Source: Pontibacillus salicampi (GTDB lineage Bacteria > Bacillota > Bacilli > Bacillales > BH030062). From it: 64,000 bases of DNA. This document shows, one piece after another, positions 1 to 7,340 of this stretch (positions are counted from its first letter, which is position 1; every line of letters starts with the position of its first letter). A model generated the notes under the pieces. The model was not told the DNA's origin, ran no database searches, and was given only the letters and a program-made list of their open reading frames with translations. The position numbers were made by a program, and so were the translations under genes. The stretch lies in contig NZ_JBHLTP010000001.1 in NCBI RefSeq assembly GCF_042434395.1, positions 1 through 64,000 on the forward strand, read 5' to 3'.

Positions 1-18
1 CAAACTCTCCATAAGAGT
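1..18 (-). rRNA. rrs: 16S rRNA gene, 5' tip only (partial)
   Basis: Read leftward, the first bases give TATGGAGAGTTTG, the conserved start of Bacillus 16S rRNA (normally followed by ATCCTGGCTCAG, which lies outside the window). The exact 5' end cannot be fixed from the window; about 15-18 nt are present. The leader with boxA and two strong promoters immediately to the right supports the call. Confidence 0.85.
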
Positions 19-296
19 TCGCCTAACATCATGTGAACATGATTACTGGCTAATGTTAAAAAATTAACAGGTTGTTTACAAGTTGTTTTGTTCAGTTTTC
101 AAAGATCAAAAGCGTTTCAGCTTTTTGCTTGGCCGCTCAAAATAGCGACTTTATTATCATACCATTTCGTTATGGCTTCGTCAACAACTTATTAAATTTT
201 TCTTAATTGTTGATTTTGCTTTTGAAATGTTTGTGTTGTTGTCTGCTTTATTAGCGCAACGTTTACCACTTTATCACTGTACCACTCTTTCGTCAA
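19..296 (-). promoter_or_regulatory. rRNA operon leader with tandem promoters and boxA
   Basis: Two near-identical sigma-A promoters drive leftward transcription toward 16S rRNA. The distal one has -35 TTGACG at 291-296 and -10 TAAAGT at 268-273, with a 17-nt spacer. The proximal one has -35 TTGACG at 179-184 and -10 TATGAT at 156-161, again with a 17-nt spacer. At 91-108 the complement reads TGATCTTTGAAAACTGAA, the rRNA antitermination boxA region typical of Bacillus 16S leaders and spacers. The tandem P1/P2 layout about 112 bp apart is the usual rrn arrangement. The rest of 1-494 contains no gene that I can see. Confidence 0.85.
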
Positions 297-445
297 CACT
301 TTTTTGAATTGATGTGAGCGTAATGATGCTGTGTTTTGTCCGCCTCTCAAAGCGACAATTAATAATTTACCATGCAGCAGCTTCTTTACGCAATAGTTTT
401 CTTTAACTTTTTTATATTTCTGTAGAGAGCCGTATACGGAGAATG

Positions 446-489
446 TAAAAAAGGCTCCTGTTCCCGCCTTGTAAACGGTAAGGAGCCTT
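446..489 (-). terminator. Terminator of ygxA
   Basis: Inverted repeat AAGGCTCCT (451-459) / AGGAGCCTT (481-489). Read leftward it is followed by a run of T (complement of the A run at 446-451). It lies just after the ygxA stop codon. Confidence 0.8.
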
Positions 490-494
490 CTTTA

Positions 495-1370
495 TTAATC
501 CATGTGCTTTAATTGATATTTGCGATGATAAATATCCTTCCCTTTGGTCTCTACCTTTACGACATCGATTACTTCTCTGTCGACAAGATGTTCTAGTAAG
601 GCTCCAAGGTCTAAGGAATAGGGCTTTATGTGAGGATGAATCATAAGCTCGCCATAAGTCCAGGCTTCTTGCTTCTCTTTCATAATTTCTATTAAATGCT
701 GGGAGCAATTTAGTGTACGGGAATTGACAGCGAACTCTGCCGCAAGCAGCATAAGCTGGACTCGTTTATCTAGCGTCTCATTACTGCTGCTTAACTCCTG
801 ATGAAGCTTATACACTTCTGGTTCAATATGCTTCACTTGATTCCATACTGTTACTTCTGGATGGAATCCTTTTTCTATAACGGATAGACGAGCTAGGTAA
901 TGAAGACAATTGACCATGCGGCTGAAGGCATCCATGTATTGTTCATTCTCATATAAATCCTTGCATTCTCCGTAGCTTCTTATAAGCTTGGCAAATTCTA
1001 TGGCTTTTTTAAGGTCTCGTTTTTCTTGAGGGAAGTTTCGTAAGTTCTCCTTAAGGTGACTGACATACTCATTTCGGTCAAAAACGATTTTCCCTTCGAT
1101 TAACCACTCAATAGCTCTTCGGTACGAGCTTGTATCTACCCAGTCTATTAGCTGTCTTTCATCAATTACATGCATAGCAGCATTCTTTCCATGAAAATCA
1201 TAGTGTTTTACAAACCACGGCTGATCTGCTTCTCGTACGATAATAAGTAATATCACGTCGAAGTTATCGGTTAACGGACTTACCGGCTTCTTTTTTTCGA
1301 GCAGCAGTATTCCTAGCGTGTTCTTCTGACTAGCTCGCTCCTGGTAGATCGGACGTAACACGTCTTCCAT
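495..1370 (-). CDS. ygxA: YgxA-type nucleotidyltransferase-like protein
   Basis: The protein of 291 residues resembles B. subtilis YgxA, annotated as nucleotidyltransferase-like and of unproven function. The N-terminal part (about 1-110) looks like a minimal nucleotidyltransferase fold: a hydrophobic strand followed by NFDVILLIIV. The C-terminal half is helical and resembles a HEPN/winged-helix type substrate domain. A longer open frame extends upstream to 1676, but the start at 1370 (MEDVLRPIYQ) is preceded by GGGGGAAA at about 7 nt spacing, and the upstream extension would overlap ygzB on the other strand. In B. subtilis ygxA also sits next to an rRNA operon, as here. No catalytic GS/DxD signature is obvious, so activity is uncertain. 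Confidence 0.8.
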   Translation of the reverse strand: MEDVLRPIYQERASQKNTLGILLLEKKKPVSPLTDNFDVILLIIVREADQPWFVKHYDFHGKNAAMHVIDERQLIDWVDTSSYRRAIEWLIEGKIVFDRNEYVSHLKENLRNFPQEKRDLKKAIEFAKLIRSYGECKDLYENEQYMDAFSRMVNCLHYLARLSVIEKGFHPEVTVWNQVKHIEPEVYKLHQELSSSNETLDKRVQLMLLAAEFAVNSRTLNCSQHLIEIMKEKQEAWTYGELMIHPHIKPYSLDLGALLEHLVDREVIDVVKVETKGKDIYHRKYQLKHMD

Positions 1371-1506
1371 AGCAATTTCCCCCAACATAAAGATTAAGAT
1401 AGTGTTTACTTTCGACGCGTTCACATAAATTCCTTTTTTCCATGCTGATTTGTCCCCTATAATATATGCTATACTACCATTGTAAGATGTGATTGGGGGG
1501 ACTGGA

Positions 1507-1863
1507 TTGGCACTAAAATACTCAAACAAGATTAATAAAATCCGCACATTTGCGTTAAGTTTAATATTTATCGGATTTGCGATCATGTACGTAGGCTTAC
1601 TCTTTAAGAGCACAATGTGGCTGATGAGCATCTTTATGATTCTAGGCTTGCTTTCAGTGGCTTTGAGTACGGTCATTTACTTCTGGATTGGTATGCTGTC
1701 GACAAAGACGATACAAGTCGTCTGTCCAAATTGTGGGAAACCTACGAAAATGCTAGGTCGCGTGGACGCTTGTATGCATTGTAATGAGCCTCTTACCATT
1801 GATAAAGATCTAGAAGGAAAAGAATTCGATGAACGCTACAACTCTAAAAAATATCAAAAGTGA
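1507..1863 (+). CDS. ygzB: YgzB family membrane protein with zinc-ribbon tail
   Basis: The 118-residue protein starts at TTG (1507), preceded by GGGGGG at 6 nt spacing. An upstream ATG at 1489 lies within the ribosome binding region and is not used. Two membrane helices (about residues 15-37 and 42-65) are followed by a cytosolic CPNCG...CMHC segment that can form a four-cysteine zinc ribbon (motif VVCPNCGKPTKMLGRVDACM). The sequence closely follows B. subtilis YgzB, whose function is unknown and which neighbours perR there too. It is divergent from ygxA and convergent with perR. Confidence 0.85.
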   Translation: MALKYSNKINKIRTFALSLIFIGFAIMYVGLLFKSTMWLMSIFMILGLLSVALSTVIYFWIGMLSTKTIQVVCPNCGKPTKMLGRVDACMHCNEPLTIDKDLEGKEFDERYNSKKYQK

Positions 1864-1886
1864 GCAAAAATTCAACTGCAAAAAGA

Positions 1887-1927
1887 CCCTGTTTATTGGT
1901 AATGATTCCTAAACAGGGCCTTTTTTT
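1887..1927 (+). terminator. Terminator after ygzB
   Basis: Inverted repeat CCCTGTTTA (1887-1895) / TAAACAGGG (1910-1918) followed by a seven-T tract, 24 nt after the ygzB stop. Confidence 0.85.
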
Positions 1928-2021
1928 GTCCATAACAAGGAGAATCTGCCTTATCAGACCTCTTTCATCAAGGACCTACGGCATAGAAAAACTGAAAGCT
2001 TTCTATAGAAAACTTTCAGTC

Positions 2022-2468
2022 TTAGTGAGCAGATTGCTTCTGTTTACAGTTTTCACAAATTCCGTACACTTCCATACGGTGGTGACTTACATCAAAGCCT
2101 GTCACCTGTTCAGCTAATGATTCTACTTCATCCAGTATCGGATAATGGAAATCTACAATCTTACCGCATTCATTACAAATAGCATGATAGTGTTCGCTCG
2201 TGTTGTAATCGAACCGGCTTGAGGCATCTCCATACGTTAATTCGCGAACAAGGCCGATATCCTTGAATAAGCGTAGATTATTATACACTGTAGCTACACT
2301 CATATTCGGGAATCGATCCTCTAGCGCCTTATATATATCATCTGCTGTCGGATGATTCATTGCATTGATGAGATGTTCAAGCACCGCATGACGTTGGGGT
2401 GTAATCCGGACGCCAGAACCTTTTAACGTGTCCAAAGCCTCATTAAGTCTATGATCTGACACCGCCAT
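2022..2468 (-). CDS. perR: Peroxide stress repressor PerR (Fur family)
   Basis: Metal-dependent repressor that senses H2O2 by iron-catalysed oxidation of histidines. The 148-residue sequence is close to B. subtilis PerR with an offset of +2. The regulatory metal ligands are all present: H39, D87, H93, H95 and D106. The first structural zinc pair is C98/C101 and the second is the C-terminal CENC pair. The N-terminal winged helix carries GVRITPQR and the recognition segment MSVATVYNNLR. The ATG at 2468 has GAGG only 3 nt upstream; an in-frame GTG two codons later (2462) has the better spacing of 9 nt, so the true N-terminus may be two residues shorter. A Per-box-like operator lies upstream at 2514-2528, consistent with the autoregulation known in B. 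subtilis. Confidence 0.95.
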   Translation of the reverse strand: MAVSDHRLNEALDTLKGSGVRITPQRHAVLEHLINAMNHPTADDIYKALEDRFPNMSVATVYNNLRLFKDIGLVRELTYGDASSRFDYNTSEHYHAICNECGKIVDFHYPILDEVESLAEQVTGFDVSHHRMEVYGICENCKQKQSAH

Positions 2469-2513
2469 GCACCTCGCTTTCGAAAAAGGTTATTAATAAA
2501 CAACATTATTAGA

Positions 2514-2528
2514 TTAAAATTCTTATAA
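2514..2528 (-). promoter_or_regulatory. Per box upstream of perR
   Basis: The 15-mer TTAAAATTCTTATAA matches the published Per-box consensus TTATAATNATTATAA at 12 of the 14 defined positions (2 mismatches). It lies 46-60 bp upstream of the perR start, where the promoter should be. Binding by PerR is inferred from the match and from autoregulation in B. subtilis. Confidence 0.6.
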
Positions 2529-2593
2529 ATAGTGTAACCTCTCCCATAAGCGTTTGTCAACGTTGAGACGTTGCCGCTGTTGTATGTTCCCGC

Positions 2594-3151
2594 TTATATA
2601 TCAGCACGTAGCGGCAGTTCTTCTCCATTTGTACACTTGTTGATGAACCTTGCTGCCACAAACAGGAAGTCAGACAATCGGTTTAGGTAGCTGAGGACCA
2701 GCGGGTTGTTCAATTCATCTTTAATGACCACAGCAGACCTTTCTGCTCTTCTTACAATGGTTCTGGCAGCATGTAACGCAGCCGATGCTGGGTGACCTGA
2801 TGGCAATATGAAGTTCCGGAGTGGTTCAAGCTGTTCCTCCCAGCGGTCTATTTGCTGCTCCAGCTGTTCAATATGCTCCTGCTTTACCTCCCATTTTACT
2901 TCCTTCCCTTTTGGTGTAGCTAATTCAGCTCCAACATGAAATAGAATAGTTTGGATGTTATGCATCGTTTGCTTAAATTGCTCTAACTCCTTATTAGTGT
3001 CAGAAGGTAAATGACTAACTGCTATACCAATCATCGAATTCGCTTCATCACAAGTGCCATACGCTTCTACTCGAATATCATGCTTAGGTACACGGTCCCC
3101 ATAGATTAAAGAGGTGGTCCCTTTATCGCCGCCTTTTGTATAGATTTTCAT
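2594..3151 (-). CDS. ATP:cob(I)alamin adenosyltransferase (PduO type)
   Basis: Transfers the adenosyl group of ATP to cob(I)alamin to form coenzyme B12. The 185-residue protein has the PduO N-terminal signature (MKIYTKGGDKGTTSL, about 1-15) and the later helix motif RTIVRRAERS (about 129-138) with YLNRLSDFLFVAAR (about 155-168), which form the ATP and corrin pocket in this family. It starts 1 nt after the stop of the upstream dehydrogenase gene, with its SD (GGAAAGGGG) inside that gene's end, so the two are probably co-translated. No other B12 gene is nearby. It resembles B. subtilis YvqK. Confidence 0.9.
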   Translation of the reverse strand: MKIYTKGGDKGTTSLIYGDRVPKHDIRVEAYGTCDEANSMIGIAVSHLPSDTNKELEQFKQTMHNIQTILFHVGAELATPKGKEVKWEVKQEHIEQLEQQIDRWEEQLEPLRNFILPSGHPASAALHAARTIVRRAERSAVVIKDELNNPLVLSYLNRLSDFLFVAARFINKCTNGEELPLRADI

Positions 3152-3152
3152 G

Positions 3153-4103
3153 TTAATACCCCTTTCCAGGATCTATCCTGTTTACAAAATCTTCTCCACC
3201 ATTACGATAGACAGGGAGGTTTCGCTCAAACACTTCTAATGCCCTTGGTTGATACTCAGGAGATAGGCCGGACAAGTGTGGGGTGACAGTAACATTCGGC
3301 ATCCCCCAAAACGGATGCGCTTCTGGCAACGGCTCCTGCTCAAACACATCTAGAATGGCGTGTTCTATAAGCTCATCCTCCATCACATCCAGCATAAGGT
3401 CATCCCCCACAGCATCTCCTCTCCCCATATTCAGGAAGATGGCAGAATCCTTCATGTGTTCAAAGTGGCTTCTAGTAAAGAACCCTTTTGTCTCTGGTGT
3501 ACTTGGTAAAACAGCTACCACGAAGTCCGCTTCAGGGAGGATATAATCTAACTGGTCCTTTTGATATACTTCATCAAAGTGCTCTTTATCCCTACCGCTA
3601 TTTGAAATCCCAACCGTCTTCATACGAAAGGCTTTAGCAAGTCTAGCTACCTCCTGGCCAATTGCTCCCGCTCCTACCACGACCATTGTTTTACCGTGGA
3701 TTTCGGTTATAGGCAAAAATTTCTCCCATTTGCGCAGCTTTTCATTTTCTATTAGCGTTTTTTCGTTTCGATTCACCTGCAGCAGCATGGAAATGGCATA
3801 TTCACTCATTGGGATGCTGTGAATCCCTTTTACATTTGTTACGGTAATGCCTTCTTGTTCTATAGCTTCAAACGGCAGCTTGTCTACCCCTGCTGACAGA
3901 ACCATAATCCATTGTAACTTCTTCGCTTGTTCGACGTGAGTGGTCTCTACATCTTCTCCGTATGTAAATAGAATCTCTGCTTTCGGAAGATATGGCTTTG
4001 CCTCCTCCATACTCTCACAGAATTGGAAGGTGATATCCGGATAAGACGTAACCAGATGCTCTCGCAGATCTCTTCTTATTTTACAGCTTGTTACGATATA
4101 CAT
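3153..4103 (-). CDS. D-isomer-specific 2-hydroxyacid dehydrogenase
   Basis: NAD(P)-dependent oxidoreductase of 316 residues that reduces 2-keto acids or oxidises D-2-hydroxyacids; the substrate is not predictable. The Rossmann motif VVGAGAIGQEVA is followed by the family's catalytic triad: Arg in NMGRGDAV, Glu in EQEPLPEAHPF, and His in TPHLSG. The start at 4103 is chosen because AGGAGG lies 7 nt upstream; an in-frame ATG at 4172 would add 23 residues unlike the family N-terminus. It is transcribed with the cobalamin adenosyltransferase gene (1-nt gap). The link between the two enzymes is not obvious. Confidence 0.9.
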   Translation of the reverse strand: MYIVTSCKIRRDLREHLVTSYPDITFQFCESMEEAKPYLPKAEILFTYGEDVETTHVEQAKKLQWIMVLSAGVDKLPFEAIEQEGITVTNVKGIHSIPMSEYAISMLLQVNRNEKTLIENEKLRKWEKFLPITEIHGKTMVVVGAGAIGQEVARLAKAFRMKTVGISNSGRDKEHFDEVYQKDQLDYILPEADFVVAVLPSTPETKGFFTRSHFEHMKDSAIFLNMGRGDAVGDDLMLDVMEDELIEHAILDVFEQEPLPEAHPFWGMPNVTVTPHLSGLSPEYQPRALEVFERNLPVYRNGGEDFVNRIDPGKGY

Positions 4104-4193
4104 ATACGTCCTCCTACAGCATTCTTTTCTACCATCATACCGTTTTTCCATCGCTTCCAAAAGCCTGAGCACTTATATCGGCTATGTTCTAAC

Positions 4194-4223
4194 AAAAAAA
4201 GACACGAGACAAATGCCTCGTGT
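4194..4223 (-). terminator. Leftward hairpin plus T-run upstream of the dehydrogenase gene
   Basis: ACACGAG (4202-4208) / CTCGTGT (4217-4223) forms a stem with a 7-nt U tract on the leftward transcript. No gene on the minus strand precedes it up to 4611. It is either a terminator for an unseen minus-strand RNA or an attenuator in the leader of the dehydrogenase operon, about 90 nt before its start. Confidence 0.55.
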
Positions 4224-4258
4224 AAACCAATCTATATAAAATTAAGGGGAGGTTTGGT

Positions 4259-4315
4259 TTGATACCTTACATTACTATACGCAATCCCCGTAAAGTTGTT
4301 TGGATGATTACCTAA
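4259..4315 (+). CDS. Possible 18-residue ORF with strong SD
   Basis: A TTG at 4259 is preceded by GGGGAGG (4246-4252, 6 nt spacing) and opens an 18-codon frame (MIPYITIRNPRKVVWMIT). It lies upstream of the promoter of the ABC-F leader, so it is not part of that attenuator. Nothing else supports it; it may be fortuitous. Confidence 0.2.
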   Translation: MIPYITIRNPRKVVWMIT

Positions 4316-4340
4316 AATAATTATATTTTTCTGATTTCCA

Positions 4341-4369
4341 TTGCTTCCTTTTCAATAAAGGAATATAAT
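4341..4369 (+). promoter_or_regulatory. Sigma-A promoter of the ABC-F leader RNA
   Basis: -35 TTGCTT (4341-4346), 17-nt spacer, -10 TATAAT (4364-4369). Transcription should begin near 4376, giving an untranslated leader of about 235 nt before the ABC-F gene. Confidence 0.75.
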
Positions 4370-4396
4370 AGAAAATAATTTAAACGGAAGGGAATG

Positions 4397-4528
4397 ACCT
4401 TATACACAATGAAGTACTAATCCTATGATAAAGAGGCGAGTTTCATATGTACGTGAACTACGAACAACTCGTTCCAGATAGGATAGGTATGTCTTCTTTT
4501 TTAGACCATTGTGTATAGCGCATAAGGT
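4397..4528 (+). promoter_or_regulatory. First stem of the ABC-F attenuator (encloses leader ORF)
   Basis: ACCTTAT (4397-4403) pairs with ATAAGGT (4522-4528), and ACACAATG (4404-4411) with CATTGTGT (4507-4514). The 3' arm covers the last codons of the 23-residue leader ORF, so a translating ribosome controls whether the stem can form. Confidence 0.65.
4447..4518 (+). CDS. Leader peptide of the ABC-F attenuator
   Basis: A 23-codon ORF (begins MYVNYEQLV, ends LDHCV, TAG at 4516-4518) preceded by AAAGAGG about 10 nt upstream of the ATG. It lies wholly within the leader. Its codons 8-14 contain the antiterminator strand (4469-4488), which is complementary to the terminator's 5' arm and loop. A ribosome stalled by a drug at the first codons would leave that strand free. 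This is the arrangement of ribosome-mediated attenuators ahead of antibiotic resistance genes such as vmlR and ermK. Confidence 0.65.
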   Translation: MYVNYEQLVPDRIGMSSFLDHCV

Positions 4529-4576
4529 TCCTTTCGTGTACGGCAAATAAAAGGAATTCGTATGTCTATGGACAGC

Positions 4577-4611
4577 ACCTCCCTCTCTGGAACGAACAGG
4601 GAGGTTTTTTT
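4577..4611 (+). terminator. Attenuator hairpin sequestering the ABC-F Shine-Dalgarno
   Basis: ACCTCCCT (4577-4584) pairs perfectly with AGGGAGGT (4598-4605), followed directly by a T run to 4611 and the ATG at 4612. The 3' arm is itself the ribosome binding site, so the hairpin can both terminate transcription and block translation. The competing antiterminator uses 4586-4595 (TCTGGAACGA), which pairs perfectly with 4469-4478 (TCGTTCCAGA); with bulges the pairing extends to 4577-4595 / 4469-4488. Confidence 0.85.
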
Positions 4612-6192
4612 ATGAGAATCTTGCATGCCCATAATATAGACTACAGTATTGGAGAACGGAATGTATTATCTATTAAGGAATTATCCATTCACTCCGGCAA
4701 TCGTATTGGCCTGGTCGGAAAAAACGGAATAGGTAAGTCGTTGCTGCTTCACTATTTACTTGGAAAGACTGAGGAAACGCCTGCTGTACAGTGGAATGGA
4801 AGTGTCCACTACTTTAGCCAGCTGGATGACATTCAATCCGCTGAATGGAATAAACAGAGTGGCGGAGAGAAAACGTTACGCAAGCTCCAGCACATATTTC
4901 AGGAGCCAGCTGACCTCCTGTTATTAGACGAACCGACTAACAACCTTGATTGGCACCAGATTGAGTTACTGGAACAAAAATTGCTGCAGCAAAAAGCAGC
5001 ATTTGTCATTGTTTCACACGATCGAGCGTTACTCGATACGGTCTGTTCTACGATTTGGGAGCTGGATGAAGGGGATGTTCATGTGTACAACGGAAATTAT
5101 TCCTACTACCAAGAGGCAAAAGCACTGCAAGTAAGACAGCAGCATGAAGCGTTTGAAGCATATACTAAAGAGAAGAAACGACTAACAGAGCGAATGCGTC
5201 AAAAAGAACAGCAAGCAAAAGGTATGAACAAACCGCCCGCTCGGATGGGAAGCTCCGAATGGCAGCTTCATAAAGGAAAGGCTTCTGGTAAAAAACAAAA
5301 AGTGGAGCGTGTGACGAAAGTAATTCAGGAGCGCATTGACCGTTTAGATAAAGTAGAAAAGCCATTTGAGTGGGATAAGGTAACAATGGGGGCTCGAAAC
5401 AGTTCCCCCATCCATCGAAAGCACGTGCTCTTTGCCAAAGAAATATCAAAGACATTAGAGGGAAGTCCCCTGTACCTAATTCCTTCTCTTAAGCTAAAGA
5501 CTGGCTCAAAAACAGCCCTTCTAGGTAAGAATGGAAGTGGCAAATCTACTTTACTACACCAGCTTTTGAATGAGCGACAAGATAATTGGTCCGCACAGGC
5601 AACCATTGGACATTTTGAGCAAACATTGGAGGCATTACCTGCGGAGGAATCCATTCTTCAGTTCACTCAAGCTAATAGCACGCTGCCTCAGCATGAGATA
5701 CGAATCATTTTAGGGAGGCTTCACTTTAAAGAGGAAGAGGTTCATAAGCCCATTGGTGTATTAAGTGGCGGAGAGAGGGTAAAAGCAGCTCTCGCTAGAT
5801 TGCTAACCGGAGATTATAACGTATTAGTACTCGATGAGCCGACCAATCACCTCGATGTCGAAGCTATCGCTGCTTTAGAATCCCTTGTTGTTGCTTATCC
5901 AGGCACTATTCTTTTTGTATCCCATGATCGTCGATTTGTTTCCAAAACAGCAAATCACCTGTGGATGCTGGAGAAGCAGCAAGTAACAAGCTATGCTGGC
6001 TCCCTTTCCTCATACCAGGAGTATATGGATAGAGATAAAGCAGTATCCCCTCTCACGGAGGATAAAATGAGACTGGAGAACAAATTAACGGAACTAATTG
6101 GCCGGCTAAGCGCGCCAGAGCCTAAAGAGAATATAGAAGATTTAGAAAAACAATATGCCGAAACTCTTGCTACGTTACGTTCGCTCTCCTAA
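4612..6192 (+). CDS. ABC-F ATPase of the antibiotic-resistance (VmlR/Vga/Msr) type
   Basis: The 526-residue protein has two ABC ATPase domains joined by a long basic linker and no membrane segments, the layout of ribosome-protecting ABC-F proteins. Domain 1 (about 1-190): Walker A GLVGKNGIGKS, signature NKQSGGEK, Walker B LLLLDEPTNN. Linker about 190-270, rich in K/Q/M. Domain 2 (about 285-470): GKNGSGKST, LSGGER, VLVLDEPTNHLD. A C-terminal helical extension follows (about 480-526). The shorter first domain and the drug-type attenuator leader argue for a resistance factor rather than a housekeeping ABC-F. Predicted target drugs are P-site/PTC binders (lincosamides, pleuromutilins, streptogramin A) by analogy only. 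The start at 4612 has AGGGAGG 7 nt upstream. Confidence 0.85.
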   Translation: MRILHAHNIDYSIGERNVLSIKELSIHSGNRIGLVGKNGIGKSLLLHYLLGKTEETPAVQWNGSVHYFSQLDDIQSAEWNKQSGGEKTLRKLQHIFQEPADLLLLDEPTNNLDWHQIELLEQKLLQQKAAFVIVSHDRALLDTVCSTIWELDEGDVHVYNGNYSYYQEAKALQVRQQHEAFEAYTKEKKRLTERMRQKEQQAKGMNKPPARMGSSEWQLHKGKASGKKQKVERVTKVIQERIDRLDKVEKPFEWDKVTMGARNSSPIHRKHVLFAKEISKTLEGSPLYLIPSLKLKTGSKTALLGKNGSGKSTLLHQLLNERQDNWSAQATIGHFEQTLEALPAEESILQFTQANSTLPQHEIRIILGRLHFKEEEVHKPIGVLSGGERVKAALARLLTGDYNVLVLDEPTNHLDVEAIAALESLVVAYPGTILFVSHDRRFVSKTANHLWMLEKQQVTSYAGSLSSYQEYMDRDKAVSPLTEDKMRLENKLTELIGRLSAPEPKENIEDLEKQYAETLATLRSLS

Positions 6193-6196
6193 GTAA

Positions 6197-6230
6197 AACA
6201 CCCTTCCTCCAATCAAGGAGGAAGGGTGTT
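6197..6230. terminator. Convergent bidirectional terminator
   Basis: A 14-bp perfect stem, AACACCCTTCCTCC (6197-6210) / GGAGGAAGGGTGTT (6217-6230), between the ABC-F gene and the leftward bcp gene. Confidence 0.85.
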
Positions 6231-6236
6231 TGTGTA

Positions 6237-6707
6237 TTAGGATAAATTTTCTTTAATATATTCCAAAGCGGCTTCCACATGGCCCTTCACTTTCACCTTG
6301 CGCCACTCCTCTACTAACTCGCCCTCTTTATTAATGAGAAAGGTGGACCGCTCAATTCCCATATATTCTTTACCGAAATTCTTTTTTAGTTTCCATACGT
6401 CATACGCTTCTGCAGCCGCATGGTCCTCATCTGCCAACAGTAAGAATGGCAGCTCGTGCTTGTCGATGAATTTTTTGTGGCGGTCCACTGGATCTGGACT
6501 TACTCCTAGAATAACGGCATCCACATCTGTAAAGCTCTCGTGATGGTCACGGAAATCGCAAGCCTCCGTTGTACAGCCTGGTGTCATATCTTTAGGATAA
6601 AAATAAAGTACCACATGCTTTCCACGAAAATCGGACAGCTTTACCGTTTCTCCATTACTAGCCTTTAATTCGAAATCAGGCGCTTGCTTTCCAAGTTCAA
6701 CACTCAT
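6237..6707 (-). CDS. bcp: Thiol peroxidase Bcp (peroxiredoxin, YgaF)
   Basis: Cytosolic peroxiredoxin of 156 residues that reduces hydrogen and organic peroxides with thioredoxin. Peroxidatic Cys45 lies in the family motif TPGCTTEACDFRD, and Cys50 five residues later marks the atypical 2-Cys subtype. The start codon at 6707 lies after GGAGGGATAC. B. subtilis ygaF occupies the equivalent place next to gsaB and near perR, so this gene is syntenic and belongs to the peroxide-defence neighbourhood. Confidence 0.93.
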   Translation of the reverse strand: MSVELGKQAPDFELKASNGETVKLSDFRGKHVVLYFYPKDMTPGCTTEACDFRDHHESFTDVDAVILGVSPDPVDRHKKFIDKHELPFLLLADEDHAAAEAYDVWKLKKNFGKEYMGIERSTFLINKEGELVEEWRKVKVKGHVEAALEYIKENLS

Positions 6708-6769
6708 TATGTATCCCTCCTATTTGGTATATAGTAAAGGGTAACTAAAGAAGCGCCAACTTACAACTG

Positions 6770-7168
6770 TTATTCCTTTCGATAGATAAGTGGTGCGAAA
6801 TAGGCTGCCGGGAGCACACAGCCAATGAGAGCTTCCATTAAAGCAAAAACACGCCCTATCCCGATGGGGGTTATATCCCCATACCCAACTGTCATTAACG
6901 TTACCCCGCTGAAATAAATGGCATGGGCGAGACGGTCCACAACAGACTCCTGCTGAAGCATGGCATCCTCCAAAATAATTCTCCCCTCCGAAGCCAGGGA
7001 AAAATAGATAAGCCCAAATCCAATCATGACAATGATATAGACGAGCATTAAGGAGTAAAATCTATCTATGGAAAAATGGGATTCTCGCTCTTTATGAAAA
7101 TGCAATAATTGAACAACACTCCCAATTAAAACAATTAATACTAGAGGAACGATCCACCACGCTGCCAT
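6770..7168 (-). CDS. Two-TM potassium channel pore protein
   Basis: The 132-residue membrane protein has an N-terminal helix (about 5-22), a second helix (about 39-60), a pore loop with the K+ selectivity filter TVGYGDI (about residues 93-99) and a final helix. It lacks any RCK/TrkA-N regulatory domain, so it is a minimal pore, possibly gated by partners or voltage-independent. The ATG at 7168 is chosen over an in-frame TTG one codon upstream because GGGGGG then lies 6 nt away. It is divergent from gsaB. Confidence 0.85.
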   Translation of the reverse strand: MAAWWIVPLVLIVLIGSVVQLLHFHKERESHFSIDRFYSLMLVYIIVMIGFGLIYFSLASEGRIILEDAMLQQESVVDRLAHAIYFSGVTLMTVGYGDITPIGIGRVFALMEALIGCVLPAAYFAPLIYRKE

Positions 7169-7244
7169 CAAAAGCCCCCCTTGTCCTTATTACAGTGTAC
7201 AAAGGAAGGAACTCTTTTATGATAATAGGTTGCTATTCCAAATC

Positions 7245-7272
7245 TTGCCTAGCTCTCCATACAGAATATAAT
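7245..7272 (+). promoter_or_regulatory. Probable sigma-A promoter of gsaB
   Basis: -35 TTGCCT (7245-7250), 16-nt spacer, -10 TATAAT (7267-7272), 68 bp upstream of the gsaB start. Confidence 0.55.
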
Positions 7273-7340
7273 AGGCTAATATGTTAGAATAACGCTGTAC
7301 CTTTCACGAAAGAACGACTACATATATTGGAGGATTATCG

